Counted from the first letter of the stretch, positions 14,583 to 22,891 are shown. The stretch is DNA of 46,941 bases from a virus (IMGVR_UViG_3300050821_004159:1-46941), one strand, 5' to 3'. The notes: a model not told the origin generated them from the sequence alone. Made by a program: numbers and translations.

Positions 14583-16577
14583 ATGGCTGACGGCCAACAA
14601 TACGACACTTCGCAACTCGACGAGGTGCAACACCCGACGCTGGGCACGCTGAAGTTTCCTCACGCAATGCCGTTCGAGGAGCGGAACCAGCATATCGATG
14701 AAATGCTGAAGGCGAAGCCTGCGAAATCGCCGACACTTCCAAAGACAGACATCAATCTGCCGGGCGGTACGGACCTCTTGAAGAAGAAAGCCGCCGAACT
14801 GGGTGCGCAGCCGGAAACAGAATTTGAAAAGCAGAACAAGTCAGGTTTTTTTGGCAAGGCGGCAGAGGTGGCACGACGCGCTACGCAGGGCGCGGGATTA
14901 CCGCAAAGCACAGAGGCGTCGGATTACAGTCTTTACCCTGGTGCGAAGCACATACTCACGCATCCGGTCGACTCGACCGAGTTGATTGCCGACGCACAAA
15001 AGCAGGGACTGCAGAGCCGTGCAGATAAAAGCGTGGCGGCATGGGACGCCGCAGGGAAAGAACCGAACTTCTGGAAAAAGGCTAGCGATTATTTGAGTTC
15101 GGGCACTTACGCTCTTGAATCTGGAGTTCCATTCCTCGGTCCAGCGGTTGGAGGAATGGCAGATTCCGGCGAGCAGGCCATTAGGGAGAAAGACCCGTGG
15201 GAAGATGCGGGCACTCTCGCCGAAGCGTTGGGCATGGGCGCGACGATGGGACTGGCGAAAAAGCCTACAGAGGTTGGCGGTCCATCATTCGCGACGAAAG
15301 CGGTGCAGGCAGCGCGCGGAACAAAATTGAGTGCCGCCGAGGCTGCAAAGGTACGCCCAGAAGGCGCATTCCAGCCGGCCTTGGCGAACACGCCGGCGGA
15401 CGTACTCGCGCACGCGAAGCAGGAGGGCATTAACCTGACACCTTTTCAGGCGAGTGAAACAAAACTCGCGGGCAAACTGCAAGTTGCCGGCGAGCACGGA
15501 ATCGTGGGAGGCCAAACTCTTGAATCGGCAATGAAGGCGGAGCGCGCAAAGTTTGGCGAAGCGGTCAACAAGTTCAGCGAGCGTGTCGATCCGACTCGCT
15601 TGGGACTGTCTGAGGAGGCGGCCGGGGAATCCATCAAGCAGGCGGCTGAAACAGCGAAGGATGTTTCCCATACGAATGCGTCGAACAACTACAAACAGAT
15701 CGATTACCTAATGAAGGAGAAAGTCGAACCGAAATCTATTTCTGATGCATGGAATAAAGTCCGAGAGGACTTGCCGCTCGGTGCCGAAGAGCAGATTCTT
15801 GCGCAATCGCCGCGCAGCATGAGGGCCGTGGTGGAAGATTTGCTTTCCGGGAAGCCCGAAGGATTCAAGCCGACTTTCGAGCAGTCCATTCAACTGCGGA
15901 AGTTTTTCCGCGACCTGGCGGACACAGAAGGATTGCCGAGTAGAACGGAAGCCCTTTACAAGTCGATGGAAAAAACAGTCGGCAAGGCGATGGACGGCAC
16001 CGCGCGGAAACTTGGTTCGTTCAAAGAGTGGGATGCGGCGAATCAGGGCTGGAAAGAGTACACGGCCCAATATGGCGACAAACAGAGTCCGCTCTACAAA
16101 ATTCTCAATCAGAAAGACCCTGCGAAGATCACCCGCGACCTGATGAATCGAGGTTCGGCTGCGGACATCGAGACACTGACCAAGGAGGGCATGACCTCAG
16201 CGTTGGAACCGCTCCGACGTCAGGTCTTGCAGGACATTGCGCGCAATAAATTCACGGTGGGCCGTGATGGCGTAGGTGGCTATTCTGATTCTTTCCTGCA
16301 TCAACTTTTCGGGCCAACAGGGAAGAAGGAACTGTACTTGAAGGCCGATCTCGCGCGCCGCATGAACTGGGAGCCGAATCCATCGGGAACTGGCGGTGTC
16401 AATCTTGCAGGCGAGCAACTAAGCAAGCCCAGTAAAATCGCGCAACTTTTTGGTGCGGCCAAAATGTCCATGCCGCGGCCTGCGGGGAGTTTCCTGCCAT
16501 CCACCGCGCCGCCGCGCTACAACCTTTCGCCGGGACTCGTCACGGCGGCGATGCTGCACGCAAGGCAAGCGCAGTAG
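14583..16577 (+). CDS. Large ejection-type / internal virion protein
   Basis: A 664-aa mostly helical protein. It begins with the short motif HPTLGTLKFPHAMPFEERNQHIDEML, a pattern (D/H-P-x-G-x-x-x-F-P, then a helix) seen at the N-terminus of many phage injection proteins. Residues ~175-225 include a Gly/Ala-rich hydrophobic stretch (PFLGPAVGGMADSG, GTLAEALGMGATMGLA) able to enter a membrane. The rest is charged helices with a basic, Pro-rich end. ATG follows the preceding TAG directly. With 12552 and 13074 it forms a three-gene set like the ejectosome of short-tailed phages. Confidence 0.65.
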   Translation: MADGQQYDTSQLDEVQHPTLGTLKFPHAMPFEERNQHIDEMLKAKPAKSPTLPKTDINLPGGTDLLKKKAAELGAQPETEFEKQNKSGFFGKAAEVARRATQGAGLPQSTEASDYSLYPGAKHILTHPVDSTELIADAQKQGLQSRADKSVAAWDAAGKEPNFWKKASDYLSSGTYALESGVPFLGPAVGGMADSGEQAIREKDPWEDAGTLAEALGMGATMGLAKKPTEVGGPSFATKAVQAARGTKLSAAEAAKVRPEGAFQPALANTPADVLAHAKQEGINLTPFQASETKLAGKLQVAGEHGIVGGQTLESAMKAERAKFGEAVNKFSERVDPTRLGLSEEAAGESIKQAAETAKDVSHTNASNNYKQIDYLMKEKVEPKSISDAWNKVREDLPLGAEEQILAQSPRSMRAVVEDLLSGKPEGFKPTFEQSIQLRKFFRDLADTEGLPSRTEALYKSMEKTVGKAMDGTARKLGSFKEWDAANQGWKEYTAQYGDKQSPLYKILNQKDPAKITRDLMNRGSAADIETLTKEGMTSALEPLRRQVLQDIARNKFTVGRDGVGGYSDSFLHQLFGPTGKKELYLKADLARRMNWEPNPSGTGGVNLAGEQLSKPSKIAQLFGAAKMSMPRPAGSFLPSTAPPRYNLSPGLVTAAMLHARQAQ

Positions 16578-16579
16578 TC

Positions 16580-16813
16580 CTAATTTTTGTGAAGTGGAAT
16601 ATTTACCCAACGGCACAATCGGGGAAACCGAGCAACGAAGAGCCAACGGAGTAAACGGTACATGCAATATAGCGGCAAGCAAAATATGGTGGCGAAAAGC
16701 GCCCCTGTCCAAGCGTGCGCGATGAATGCCGCTCCAGTCAAATAAAGCAGCACCCAGAAGAACAGTGTTTCACGCACAGCGCGACGATTGAGATAGGCGC
16801 GAAGTCGGAACAT
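16580..16813 (-). CDS. Two-helix membrane protein
   Basis: A 77-aa protein on the opposite strand between late genes. Two hydrophobic helices (ETLFFWVLLYLTGAAFIAHAW and GALFATIFCLPLYCMYRLL) are joined by a short turn, with many Arg residues at both ends (FRLRAYLNRRAVR, ARFPRLCRWVN), consistent with both ends inside. No good Shine-Dalgarno site or promoter is obvious. Its stop lies two bases beyond the stop of the convergent ejection gene. It could be cargo for superinfection exclusion or a pinholin-like peptide. I do not recognise it. Confidence 0.5.
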   Translation of the reverse strand: MFRLRAYLNRRAVRETLFFWVLLYLTGAAFIAHAWTGALFATIFCLPLYCMYRLLRWLFVARFPRLCRWVNIPLHKN

Positions 16814-16900
16814 TTTCAGTTCGCAACTCTATCCCGCAACACCAAGTTTTGTATAGGCAAAGCGTAGGCGAAACCACATCACGGTTAGAAAGGTAATTCA

Positions 16901-17152
16901 TTGGACACCTGGATCACACCCGCCCTGATCAGCGCTGTCGTGTTGCTGGTGACGCAGGCCATCCTGTTCATCAACTGGTGGTATAGAAATAAGCGCGACT
17001 CGGACATTCACCGCGTGTTTTTGTACGACGTCGCGACCAACCATTTGCCGCACCTCTACCACGGCATGAAACAGCTCGCCAAGGCTCAAGGCATCGAATT
17101 GGAAGACCCTCCGCCGGTGCAGTTCATCCAGTTCAACGGGAAGCATAAGTGA
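16901..17152 (+). CDS. Small N-anchored membrane protein
   Basis: An 83-aa protein with one N-terminal membrane helix (LISAVVLLVTQAILFINWWY), then a basic boundary (RNKRDSD) and a soluble helical tail of ~50 residues. TTG start at 16901 with AAGG about 8 nt upstream. It is GTGA-coupled to the next gene. This shape is common in small phage membrane proteins near tail genes, including some inner-membrane spanins, but no coiled coil is evident. Confidence 0.65.
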   Translation: MDTWITPALISAVVLLVTQAILFINWWYRNKRDSDIHRVFLYDVATNHLPHLYHGMKQLAKAQGIELEDPPPVQFIQFNGKHK

Positions 17153-17355
17153 CGCTCTCGAATAAATCACTGCAGGTGCTCGCAGACCTGAAGAAAGAAT
17201 TGCTCTCGGAAAAAGAGACTCCGCAGATGGAAGCTTTTCTCGCAATCAAGCACAAAAAAGAGAAGCAGAAGCGCGAGAGTCGAAAGCAAACGATGCGTCA
17301 CGCACGGGTCCGCTGTTCCGGCTGGCAGAGATACTGTCAGCGAGGGAAATGGTAA
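17149..17355 (+). CDS. Small basic helical protein
   Basis: A 68-aa highly charged protein: a helix with Lys/Glu heptads (SLQVLADLKKELLSEKE, AFLAIKHKKEKQKRESRKQT) and a basic C-terminal tail with two Cys. GTG start overlaps the TGA of 16901-17152, and its stop TAA abuts the ATG of the adaptor gene at 17356. Unknown. It may be a small assembly or nucleic-acid-binding factor. Confidence 0.6.
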   Translation: MTLSNKSLQVLADLKKELLSEKETPQMEAFLAIKHKKEKQKRESRKQTMRHARVRCSGWQRYCQRGKW

Positions 17356-18093
17356 ATGCCTCTCCTTGGATCGAGCGCTTACAACACCGCAGGGCAAGTC
17401 ACCAGCCTCATCCGAAGTTTGGTCAATGACGCATCGGGGAACTGGGCCACCGATGCTGTCTTGCTCCCCTACGTTTCCTCCGTCTACCGCACAACACAGA
17501 AGAAGATTGCGAACGCGGGTGGTGAAGGCTTCATCCAAGATGACACTCTGCTGGTTGTAAAAGCAGTTCCCGCCGCGCAGCAAGATCCCGGCACGCAGAC
17601 CGTCATCAACGACGCAACTCCCGCGCCGAACCAGCTTCCTTCCAACCTTCTAGTCCCGCTGAAAATCTGGGAGCGTCCAAATCTCTCCACGCAACAATTC
17701 GTAGAGATGGAAGACATGTCGCAGCACGGCGGGCTGCCATCGCGCATTCAAACGGCAACGCTGGGCGAGTGGGAATGGCGCTCGGATGGAATTTACTTTG
17801 TCGGAGCCACGCAGGACGTGCAGATCCGGCTGCGCTTCAGTGCGGCATTTCCCGACTTGGCGGGATCGGGAGATGTAATTCTGATTCGCGGAGCCATCGA
17901 ATGCTTGGCCTACGGCGCGGCGGGGCTCGTGGGTCTGGCGCGCGGCAGTCCAGTGGCAGAGAAAATAGACGAACTGTACAGCGATGCGATCGAAGACGTG
18001 ATCCTCGAAAACGTGCGCCGCGACCAGAACACCGGGCGGCGGCGAAAGCCATTCCGTAGCCGTATGCGAAATTGGGGAAGGCGCGGATTTTGA
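17356..18093 (+). CDS. Head-tail adaptor-like protein
   Basis: A 245-aa protein that fits the adaptor or tail-tube type of short-tailed phages (P22 gp4 / T7 gp11 role). It opens with a helical segment (QVTSLIRSLVNDASGNWATDAVLLPYVSSVYRTTQKKIA), the usual sign of connector proteins. LPSNLLVPLKIWERP and LGEWEWRSDGIYFVGATQDVQIRLRF follow as beta hairpins, then a helical C-terminus ends in a very basic RRDQNTGRRRKPFRSRMR tail. The assignment rests on pattern and on the adjacent large hub gene. Its TGA overlaps the TTG of that gene. Confidence 0.65.
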   Translation: MPLLGSSAYNTAGQVTSLIRSLVNDASGNWATDAVLLPYVSSVYRTTQKKIANAGGEGFIQDDTLLVVKAVPAAQQDPGTQTVINDATPAPNQLPSNLLVPLKIWERPNLSTQQFVEMEDMSQHGGLPSRIQTATLGEWEWRSDGIYFVGATQDVQIRLRFSAAFPDLAGSGDVILIRGAIECLAYGAAGLVGLARGSPVAEKIDELYSDAIEDVILENVRRDQNTGRRRKPFRSRMRNWGRRGF

Positions 18094-20555
18094 GCGTAGC
18101 GGACGCAGTAGATGTCTCGATAGAGATTCTCGGCGGCCTCGTCACCGATGTTGCGCCTGCAGACCTCCCGCACGGAGTCAGTCCTGACTGCCAGGACGTC
18201 CAATTCTCTATCGGCTCCGTAAAAACCCGCCCAGGCATCACCTCGCAATACGCTTTGGCTGGCAATCCCACGGTCAACTATCTCAAGACCTTCATGACAT
18301 TGAACGAAACCCCGCGCCTGCTCTCGCTCGATTCTTTAGGTGTTTTACGCAAGGACGCCGCGCCTGGGGGCGCTTTGCAAATTATTGCCAGCGGACTGCT
18401 CGGAGCTTTTTGCAAAAGCACTTCTCTTTTCGCTAGAGAATATTTCGCGCTCCACAACGGCATCAACGGAACGGACATCCCGCGGCAGTATGACGATACA
18501 AACTTCGACCGCATTTCGCAGGCCGGACCAGGTGCCGCGCCCACGGCCGTAGACTCGGCTGCCGCAGGAAATATTCCCGCCGGCGTCCACCAAATCAGTT
18601 GCATCTTCGTAACCCGCAACGGCTACTACACCAAGCCCGCACCGCCGAATCAGTGGACAGCGGCCGGCGGCAAGAAAGCCAGCATCACCAACATTCCCAT
18701 CGGGCCTCCAAATGTAATAGCCCGCATCCTGTGCTTCACCGGGGCGGGAGGACCGAGTTTCTATCACCTGGGACCAACAGGGATCACGCTGGCGGGCAGC
18801 AATATGTACATCGCCGACAATGTGACCACGGCGCTGACGGTGGATTTTTCCGATGCGGTGCTGCTGCTGGGTACGCTTGATGATCCGCTGTTCAATCAGA
18901 TTGTGCTGCCGCCCGTGGCCGGCGTAATTGATTACTCTACCCGCCTGTTGAGCTGGGGCGAGCAAGCCAATCTGCAATCGTTTCTGAGTCTGGGTTTCGA
19001 TGGAGGATTCAGCGGCAACCTTCCGCTCGGCTGGACATTGGTCAACGCTGGCGGGTTTTCCGCAGTCGCGCAAGGCCAGCCCGTCGTATTTGGAGACGCC
19101 TACGAAATCAAGGGAGACGGCGCGACCGCAGTTCCCGGCAAAATCACGCAGAACGCCGCTGTAAACTACCTCGGGAATCCCATCCTGCAGCCCAACACCG
19201 CCTACACGGTGCGCGCGAGAATCATGGTCCTGGGGGCCACGCAAGGAACCATCCACGTTAATTTGCAAAGCACCATCCAAGGGTTCACGACGGCCGGAAT
19301 ATCGCAAGCGTTCAACACGCTAACAGGAGCTTATCTCGCCTACACCGGAAACTTGACCGCCGGCTTGGCGGCAATCCCTACGGATCTGCTGCTGCAGGTC
19401 TACGTCGACGGCACGCCGAACAACGGCGGTATCTTTCTCATCGACGAAATAGAAATCTACCCGACCAATCAGCAGTTCAACAACTCCAACGTGCGGGCCA
19501 GCAAGGGCCAGCTCAACATCCAAGGCCAGGAAAGCTACGATTCGCAAACCGGACTCCTGCAATACGGCCTGAACGACGGCACCAGCGTACGCACCTGCTT
19601 TAAGATTCGTGAACGCCTCTACATCGTAAAAGAGCATTCCTTCGGGGCAACGCAAGATGACGGCGTGAACGAGCCTTCGCTTTGGCCCATCACCGACGTG
19701 TCAAAAAAAGTAGGCACGCCGTCCGTCAACGGCGTGGGCATCGGCGAGGATTGGGCAGTGATCGCGCACCGCACCGGACTCTACATCTTCCACGGCGGAG
19801 AGCCGGAGAAGATCAGCCAGGAGATTCAGCCGCTCTGGGACACCATCAACTGGCAGTATGGATACACCATTTCGGTGAGCGTGGACACGCGCAAGCGAAG
19901 GATCTTAGTCTGCGCCCCGTTCGGCGCGTCGACCAAGCCCAGCAAAACTTTAGTGCTGGATTACCACGACGTCGGCGGAGCCGAGCAGATTGCGTCCAGC
20001 CCGCCGATTCACCTGACCTACACCGGCCGCAAGGCGGCATTCGATAAAGCCAGAAAGTGGTCACCGTGGACGATTGCCGCGAACTCCATCGCACAAATTG
20101 AGCAAGCCAACGGGCAGACACTCATCTACTTCGGGTCGAACGATGGAACGGGAAACATCAACCAACTGGACGACACCGGTCTTGTGTTTACTGACAATGG
20201 CGCGCAGATCCCAAGCTACTACACGACGGCCTTCTTCGTGGAGCAGCCCCAAGAGCAGGCTTTACAGCTCCGCACGCACCGCAAACTCTTCCAGTACATG
20301 ACGCAGTTCATTCAGGGCAGCGGGACGCTGGGTCTGACCGTGTACCTGGCTTCGCTATCGAATGCTGTCGCGCTCAATCCGCAGACACTCACGAATCCAG
20401 CGGTTAAGGATTTAGAAGTGGGACTGAACCAACTGATCGAGCGCATGGCGGTAAAGGTTTCAGCGGGCGGAGTGGCAGGGAATTGGTTCGATTTACAGAA
20501 GACTACGCTCGCGGTGAAACAAGATCCGTGGGCTCCAGTGCGTGGCGTGAATTAG
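18090..20555 (+). CDS. Large tail hub/nozzle-type protein with glycan-binding-like insertion
   Basis: An 821-aa beta-rich protein. Residues ~1-290 (GLVTDVAPADLPHGVSPDCQDVQF onward) and ~480-820 (RERLYIVKEHS, DWAVIAHRTGLYIFHGGEPEKISQEIQPLW, RRILVCAPFG) have the repeated blades of tail hub proteins of podoviruses (T7 gp12 or P22 gp10 role). Between them, residues ~305-465 look like a carbohydrate-binding jelly roll (FSGNLPLGWTLVNAGGFSAVA, PNTAYTVRARIMVLGATQGTIHVNLQ). TTG 18090 overlapping the previous TGA (TTGA) is preferred over TTG 18072; GGAAGG lies about 9 nt upstream. Confidence 0.7.
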   Translation: MSVADAVDVSIEILGGLVTDVAPADLPHGVSPDCQDVQFSIGSVKTRPGITSQYALAGNPTVNYLKTFMTLNETPRLLSLDSLGVLRKDAAPGGALQIIASGLLGAFCKSTSLFAREYFALHNGINGTDIPRQYDDTNFDRISQAGPGAAPTAVDSAAAGNIPAGVHQISCIFVTRNGYYTKPAPPNQWTAAGGKKASITNIPIGPPNVIARILCFTGAGGPSFYHLGPTGITLAGSNMYIADNVTTALTVDFSDAVLLLGTLDDPLFNQIVLPPVAGVIDYSTRLLSWGEQANLQSFLSLGFDGGFSGNLPLGWTLVNAGGFSAVAQGQPVVFGDAYEIKGDGATAVPGKITQNAAVNYLGNPILQPNTAYTVRARIMVLGATQGTIHVNLQSTIQGFTTAGISQAFNTLTGAYLAYTGNLTAGLAAIPTDLLLQVYVDGTPNNGGIFLIDEIEIYPTNQQFNNSNVRASKGQLNIQGQESYDSQTGLLQYGLNDGTSVRTCFKIRERLYIVKEHSFGATQDDGVNEPSLWPITDVSKKVGTPSVNGVGIGEDWAVIAHRTGLYIFHGGEPEKISQEIQPLWDTINWQYGYTISVSVDTRKRRILVCAPFGASTKPSKTLVLDYHDVGGAEQIASSPPIHLTYTGRKAAFDKARKWSPWTIAANSIAQIEQANGQTLIYFGSNDGTGNINQLDDTGLVFTDNGAQIPSYYTTAFFVEQPQEQALQLRTHRKLFQYMTQFIQGSGTLGLTVYLASLSNAVALNPQTLTNPAVKDLEVGLNQLIERMAVKVSAGGVAGNWFDLQKTTLAVKQDPWAPVRGVN

Positions 20556-20836
20556 TAGAGGAACTTAACCGTGTCGCGTAGTTGGTTGTGCAGCCAGTTC
20601 GACCGTTCTTGTGCGGCGATCATTTTAACGGGAAAGCCAGTCGGGTACATGCGCGTCGTGAGCGAGCAAGGCTTCGTCGGGTCAGTTGCGCGAGCGACAC
20701 ACCCTTCAAAGGTGATGTTTTCAGCTTCGACAAATTCGTGACCAAAAAGCGTTTGGTTGCCCCACGGCTTTAGCTTCGGCAGAAACCGGGCCAGCAGTCC
20801 ACCAAACAGAATACCAAAGAAGGAGCGACGTTCCAT
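20552..20836 (-). CDS. Small protein with twin-arginine-like N-terminus
   Basis: A 94-aa protein on the minus strand in a late-gene gap. MERRSFFGILFGGLLARF resembles a Tat signal (RRSFF followed by a weakly hydrophobic Gly/Leu stretch). The rest is soluble with two Cys (GCVARATDPTKPCS). No plausible Shine-Dalgarno site is seen. The 3' end overlaps the end of the tail hub gene by 4 bp, tail to tail. It may be a small exported or membrane-associated cargo protein. An ORF by chance is not excluded. Confidence 0.5.
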   Translation of the reverse strand: MERRSFFGILFGGLLARFLPKLKPWGNQTLFGHEFVEAENITFEGCVARATDPTKPCSLTTRMYPTGFPVKMIAAQERSNWLHNQLRDTVKFLY

Positions 20837-20858
20837 AATCGCAGGAGACTAACATATT

Positions 20859-21254
20859 ATGAACTTCCAAACAATCGCCGTATGGGCAGCGCACCATCTG
20901 AGTTTTCATCTACTGTTCTACAGCTTCATCATTCTGCTGCTGCTTTACAAGCCACCGGCGGGCGTCATATCGCGGCTCCAAGGGCTCGGAGATTTCGTGA
21001 GCCGTCACTGGGGCGACTCCATCGGCTTGTACATGATCCACCTGGGAGTTGTGCTGATTGTTTTGGGTGGACTCTACGGTGCGTTGAAAGACGTCGCGCA
21101 CGTAGGGGAGAGTTTCATCCTGACCGGCGTGGGAATGCTCAAGCTCAAATATAACCCTGCTCCGAACGGAAACGGCGGAACGCCTCCCGTGACTGAAGCG
21201 CCTTCACCTGACACGCCAGTGCCGCATGTGATTGCAACGGGACATCCTCAGTAG
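20859..21254 (+). CDS. Multi-helix membrane protein, holin candidate
   Basis: A 131-aa protein with two clear membrane helices (HLLFYSFIILLLLYK at ~17-31 and IGLYMIHLGVVLIVLGGLYGAL at ~55-76) and a third weaker Gly-rich segment (ESFILTGVGMLKL). A Pro/Thr-rich soluble tail of ~35 residues follows. AGGAG lies upstream of ATG 20859. It is the last plus-strand gene before the endolysin, separated only by a tRNA on the other strand. Holin is the natural guess from this position and shape. No family match is claimed. Confidence 0.6.
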   Translation: MNFQTIAVWAAHHLSFHLLFYSFIILLLLYKPPAGVISRLQGLGDFVSRHWGDSIGLYMIHLGVVLIVLGGLYGALKDVAHVGESFILTGVGMLKLKYNPAPNGNGGTPPVTEAPSPDTPVPHVIATGHPQ

Positions 21255-21256
21255 GT

Positions 21257-21331
21257 TGGGGTGACCGGCGAGAGTCGAACTCGCTAGAACCTGAGCCACA
21301 GTCAGGCGCCGCACCGTTTGGCTTCGGCCAC
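21257..21331 (-). tRNA. tRNA-His (anticodon GTG)
   Basis: Read on the minus strand: 7-bp acceptor stem GTGGCCG/CGGTCAC, D arm GCC...GGC with GG in the loop, anticodon stem CCTGA/TCAGG with loop CTGTGGC (anticodon GTG), variable TTCTA, T arm GCGAG-TTCGACT-CTCGC, discriminator C73 and an encoded CCA. Two features are odd. The base before position 1 is C, so the G-1 required by bacterial HisRS is not encoded. Positions 8-9 are AA instead of the near-universal U8. The gene lies antisense in the gap between holin candidate and endolysin. Confidence 0.85.
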
Positions 21332-21345
21332 GGCAGGAGAATAGC

Positions 21346-21792
21346 ATGAACCCCCAGCCTTACGAACAGTTGAGCGATTTGCAGCTCGCCGCGCTTTGCA
21401 TCTGGCGCGAAGCCCGCGGCGAAGGGCTGCTCGGCAAGCGCGGTGTAGCGCACGTCATCCACAACCGCGCCCAGCAAGGATTCGGGTACTCCATCGCTCA
21501 CGTAATTTTGAAGCCCTACCAGTTCAGTAGTTTCAATGCGAACGATCCCAACGCGGATAAGTGGCCAGCGGATGCAGACCATTCTTGGCTGGACTGCCAG
21601 CAAACTGCGAGCGAAGTGCTCGGCGGAAGCGATGAAGATATTACGAACGGAGCGACGTTCTACTATTCGCCGCCGCTCACTGCGCCGCCGCATGCGTGGG
21701 GTCCAGTTGACATTGTGCTGAAAGTCGGGAACCTTACTTTTTGCAAGCCAGCCCGCCGCCCTGCCGATTTAGGACTGCAAGGTGATCTGTGA
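21346..21792 (+). CDS. Endolysin, SleB/Hydrolase_2-type cell wall hydrolase
   Basis: A 148-aa peptidoglycan hydrolase. LAALCIWREARGEGLLGKRGVAHVIHNRAQ (15-44) is the core of the SleB/CwlJ (Hydrolase_2) family, with the catalytic Glu in WREARGE (E22). Further conserved parts are the YQFSSFN segment and GATFYYSP, which line the cleft. The family cleaves the glycan strand of peptidoglycan. There is no signal peptide, so release through the inner membrane needs a holin (20859 is the candidate). GGCAGGAG precedes ATG 21346. It overlaps the next gene by 4 bp (GTGA). Confidence 0.9.
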   Translation: MNPQPYEQLSDLQLAALCIWREARGEGLLGKRGVAHVIHNRAQQGFGYSIAHVILKPYQFSSFNANDPNADKWPADADHSWLDCQQTASEVLGGSDEDITNGATFYYSPPLTAPPHAWGPVDIVLKVGNLTFCKPARRPADLGLQGDL

Positions 21793-22133
21793 AGGTCTAC
21801 GCGCTGCAAACGGATCGGCTCGGCACTCTCTCTGTCACGGTCGAGACCAATACCGCCGGGAAAAAGCACAACGAATACCTGAAGTACGCGCTCCAGTTCG
21901 CGGTGGGCAAACTCGGCTTCGACATCGGCAATTCTTCGGACGAAGCTAAGAACCTCGCGCTATCGCTGATGAGCGATTACTACGAAGGAGCTCCCGAGGA
22001 AGCGGAGCGGAAAGCAGATGCATTTCTGGGAGCGTTTCTGGTGCATCACACGATGCCACCGGGGAGTAAGCTGGAGATTAGCAGCGAGACGCTGGACAGG
22101 TGGGTGTTTCTTATGCAGATCCCGGTTGGGTGA
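21789..22133 (+). CDS. Unknown 114-aa protein coupled to endolysin
   Basis: A soluble helical protein. A beta-rich start (VYALQTDRLGTLSVTVETN) is followed by LALSLMSDYYEGAPEEAERKADAFLGAFLVHH and a C-terminal helix. The central block faintly recalls DUF6166-like proteins, but this is a weak impression. GTG 21789 overlaps the endolysin stop. It is the last gene before the leaderless regulator and its promoter, so it probably ends the lysis transcript. Confidence 0.6.
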   Translation: MKVYALQTDRLGTLSVTVETNTAGKKHNEYLKYALQFAVGKLGFDIGNSSDEAKNLALSLMSDYYEGAPEEAERKADAFLGAFLVHHTMPPGSKLEISSETLDRWVFLMQIPVG

Positions 22134-22208
22134 AGAAATGGCGAAACGAACCACGTAACCGATACAGCAACTCCCCCAATAGGCTCCCACTTTTTTTGAA
22201 AATAGTTC

Positions 22209-22238
22209 TTGACGCCCATATGCGCTTTCCTGCATAGT
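22209..22238 (+). promoter_or_regulatory. Promoter of the early XRE regulator
   Basis: TTGACG (22209-22214) and CATAGT (22233-22238) are 18 bp apart. The start point would fall at or next to the ATG at 22246, giving a leaderless mRNA. An inverted repeat TGCGC (22221-22225) / GCGCA (22242-22246) flanks the -10 and may be an operator for autoregulation. Confidence 0.55.
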
Positions 22239-22245
22239 GCTGCGC

Positions 22246-22488
22246 ATGGCAAAGATTCATCCTCTCGGACAGAAAATCAAGGCTTTCCGGCTCAAGCGTC
22301 AGTGGACGCAAGCCCAGGTCGCCCGCCATCTCGGCATCAGCCGCCGCACGGTGCAAGCGTTAGAGAGCGGCCAATCCCGCGAGATACGCGCACTTACCGC
22401 AGCGAAGATCAACATGGCGATCGAGGCTATTGAGGGGAACGAGCCCGCTCCGCGTCAAGCCCTGGAAGTTGTAGGTGCGCGCCCATGA
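22246..22488 (+). CDS. Leaderless XRE-family helix-turn-helix regulator
   Basis: An 80-aa DNA-binding protein. LGQKIKAFRLKRQWTQAQVARHLGISRRTVQALESGQ (residues 6-42) is a canonical XRE/Cro HTH with recognition helix SRRTVQALESG. It is short, with only a brief C-terminal tail, so Cro-like rather than a full CI-like repressor. GTG at 22237 is in frame but lies in the promoter, so ATG 22246 is chosen. It faces a minus-strand gene (22589-22858) and is a likely switch protein for the early region. Confidence 0.85.
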   Translation: MAKIHPLGQKIKAFRLKRQWTQAQVARHLGISRRTVQALESGQSREIRALTAAKINMAIEAIEGNEPAPRQALEVVGARP

Positions 22489-22588
22489 CGCCGTCCTCCC
22501 TTTTTTTATTTCGAAAAGCGCAAATGCGGGTTATAAGTTATAATTCTCTGGGTAACATAACGCAGCCGTTAATCGAAAAAAATACCCC

Positions 22589-22858
22589 TCACGCCGTTTT
22601 ACTCAGCCGGAACTCCTCAAACCGCAGCATAGCCTGCTTGCCGTCCACTACCGTGCGCGACAGCCGAATGAACGTATCCCGCTCGTCCAGCATCCAGCGT
22701 AAAACCCACGCCTTTGCTTCTGCTTCGCGTGCGATCTCCATGTCTTTCTTTGCGCGTTTCCATGCCTGTGCGGCTTCATCCAGCGCGGCCAGTTCTGCTG
22801 ACTGCAAAGCTGCGTCGGACCAATCAATTACTTGCTCGGGACTAGGTAGCGAGTTCAA
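22589..22858 (-). CDS. Small helical protein divergent from the early operon
   Basis: An 89-aa all-helical, Ala/Glu/Arg-rich protein (AALDEAAQAWKRAKKDMEIAREAEAKAWVLRWMLDERD) with coiled-coil character. TTG start with a strong GGAGG six bases upstream, and a plausible promoter at 22892-22920. It is the only minus-strand gene in the early region with its own control signals, so it may be an early regulator or host-takeover factor. No family is recognised. Confidence 0.65.
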   Translation of the reverse strand: MNSLPSPEQVIDWSDAALQSAELAALDEAAQAWKRAKKDMEIAREAEAKAWVLRWMLDERDTFIRLSRTVVDGKQAMLRFEEFRLSKTA

Positions 22859-22891
22859 AGAGGCCTCCAGGGATTTGAGGTACGGCGGCGG

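Noticed and set aside
18345-19307. 320-codon minus-strand frame inside the tail hub gene
   Set aside because: Antisense shadow of a clear structural gene. No domain, and biased toward Arg/Gly.
21257-21331. tRNA-His as an attP integration site
   Set aside because: No integrase or excisionase is recognisable anywhere in the circle, so lysogeny by integration is unsupported.
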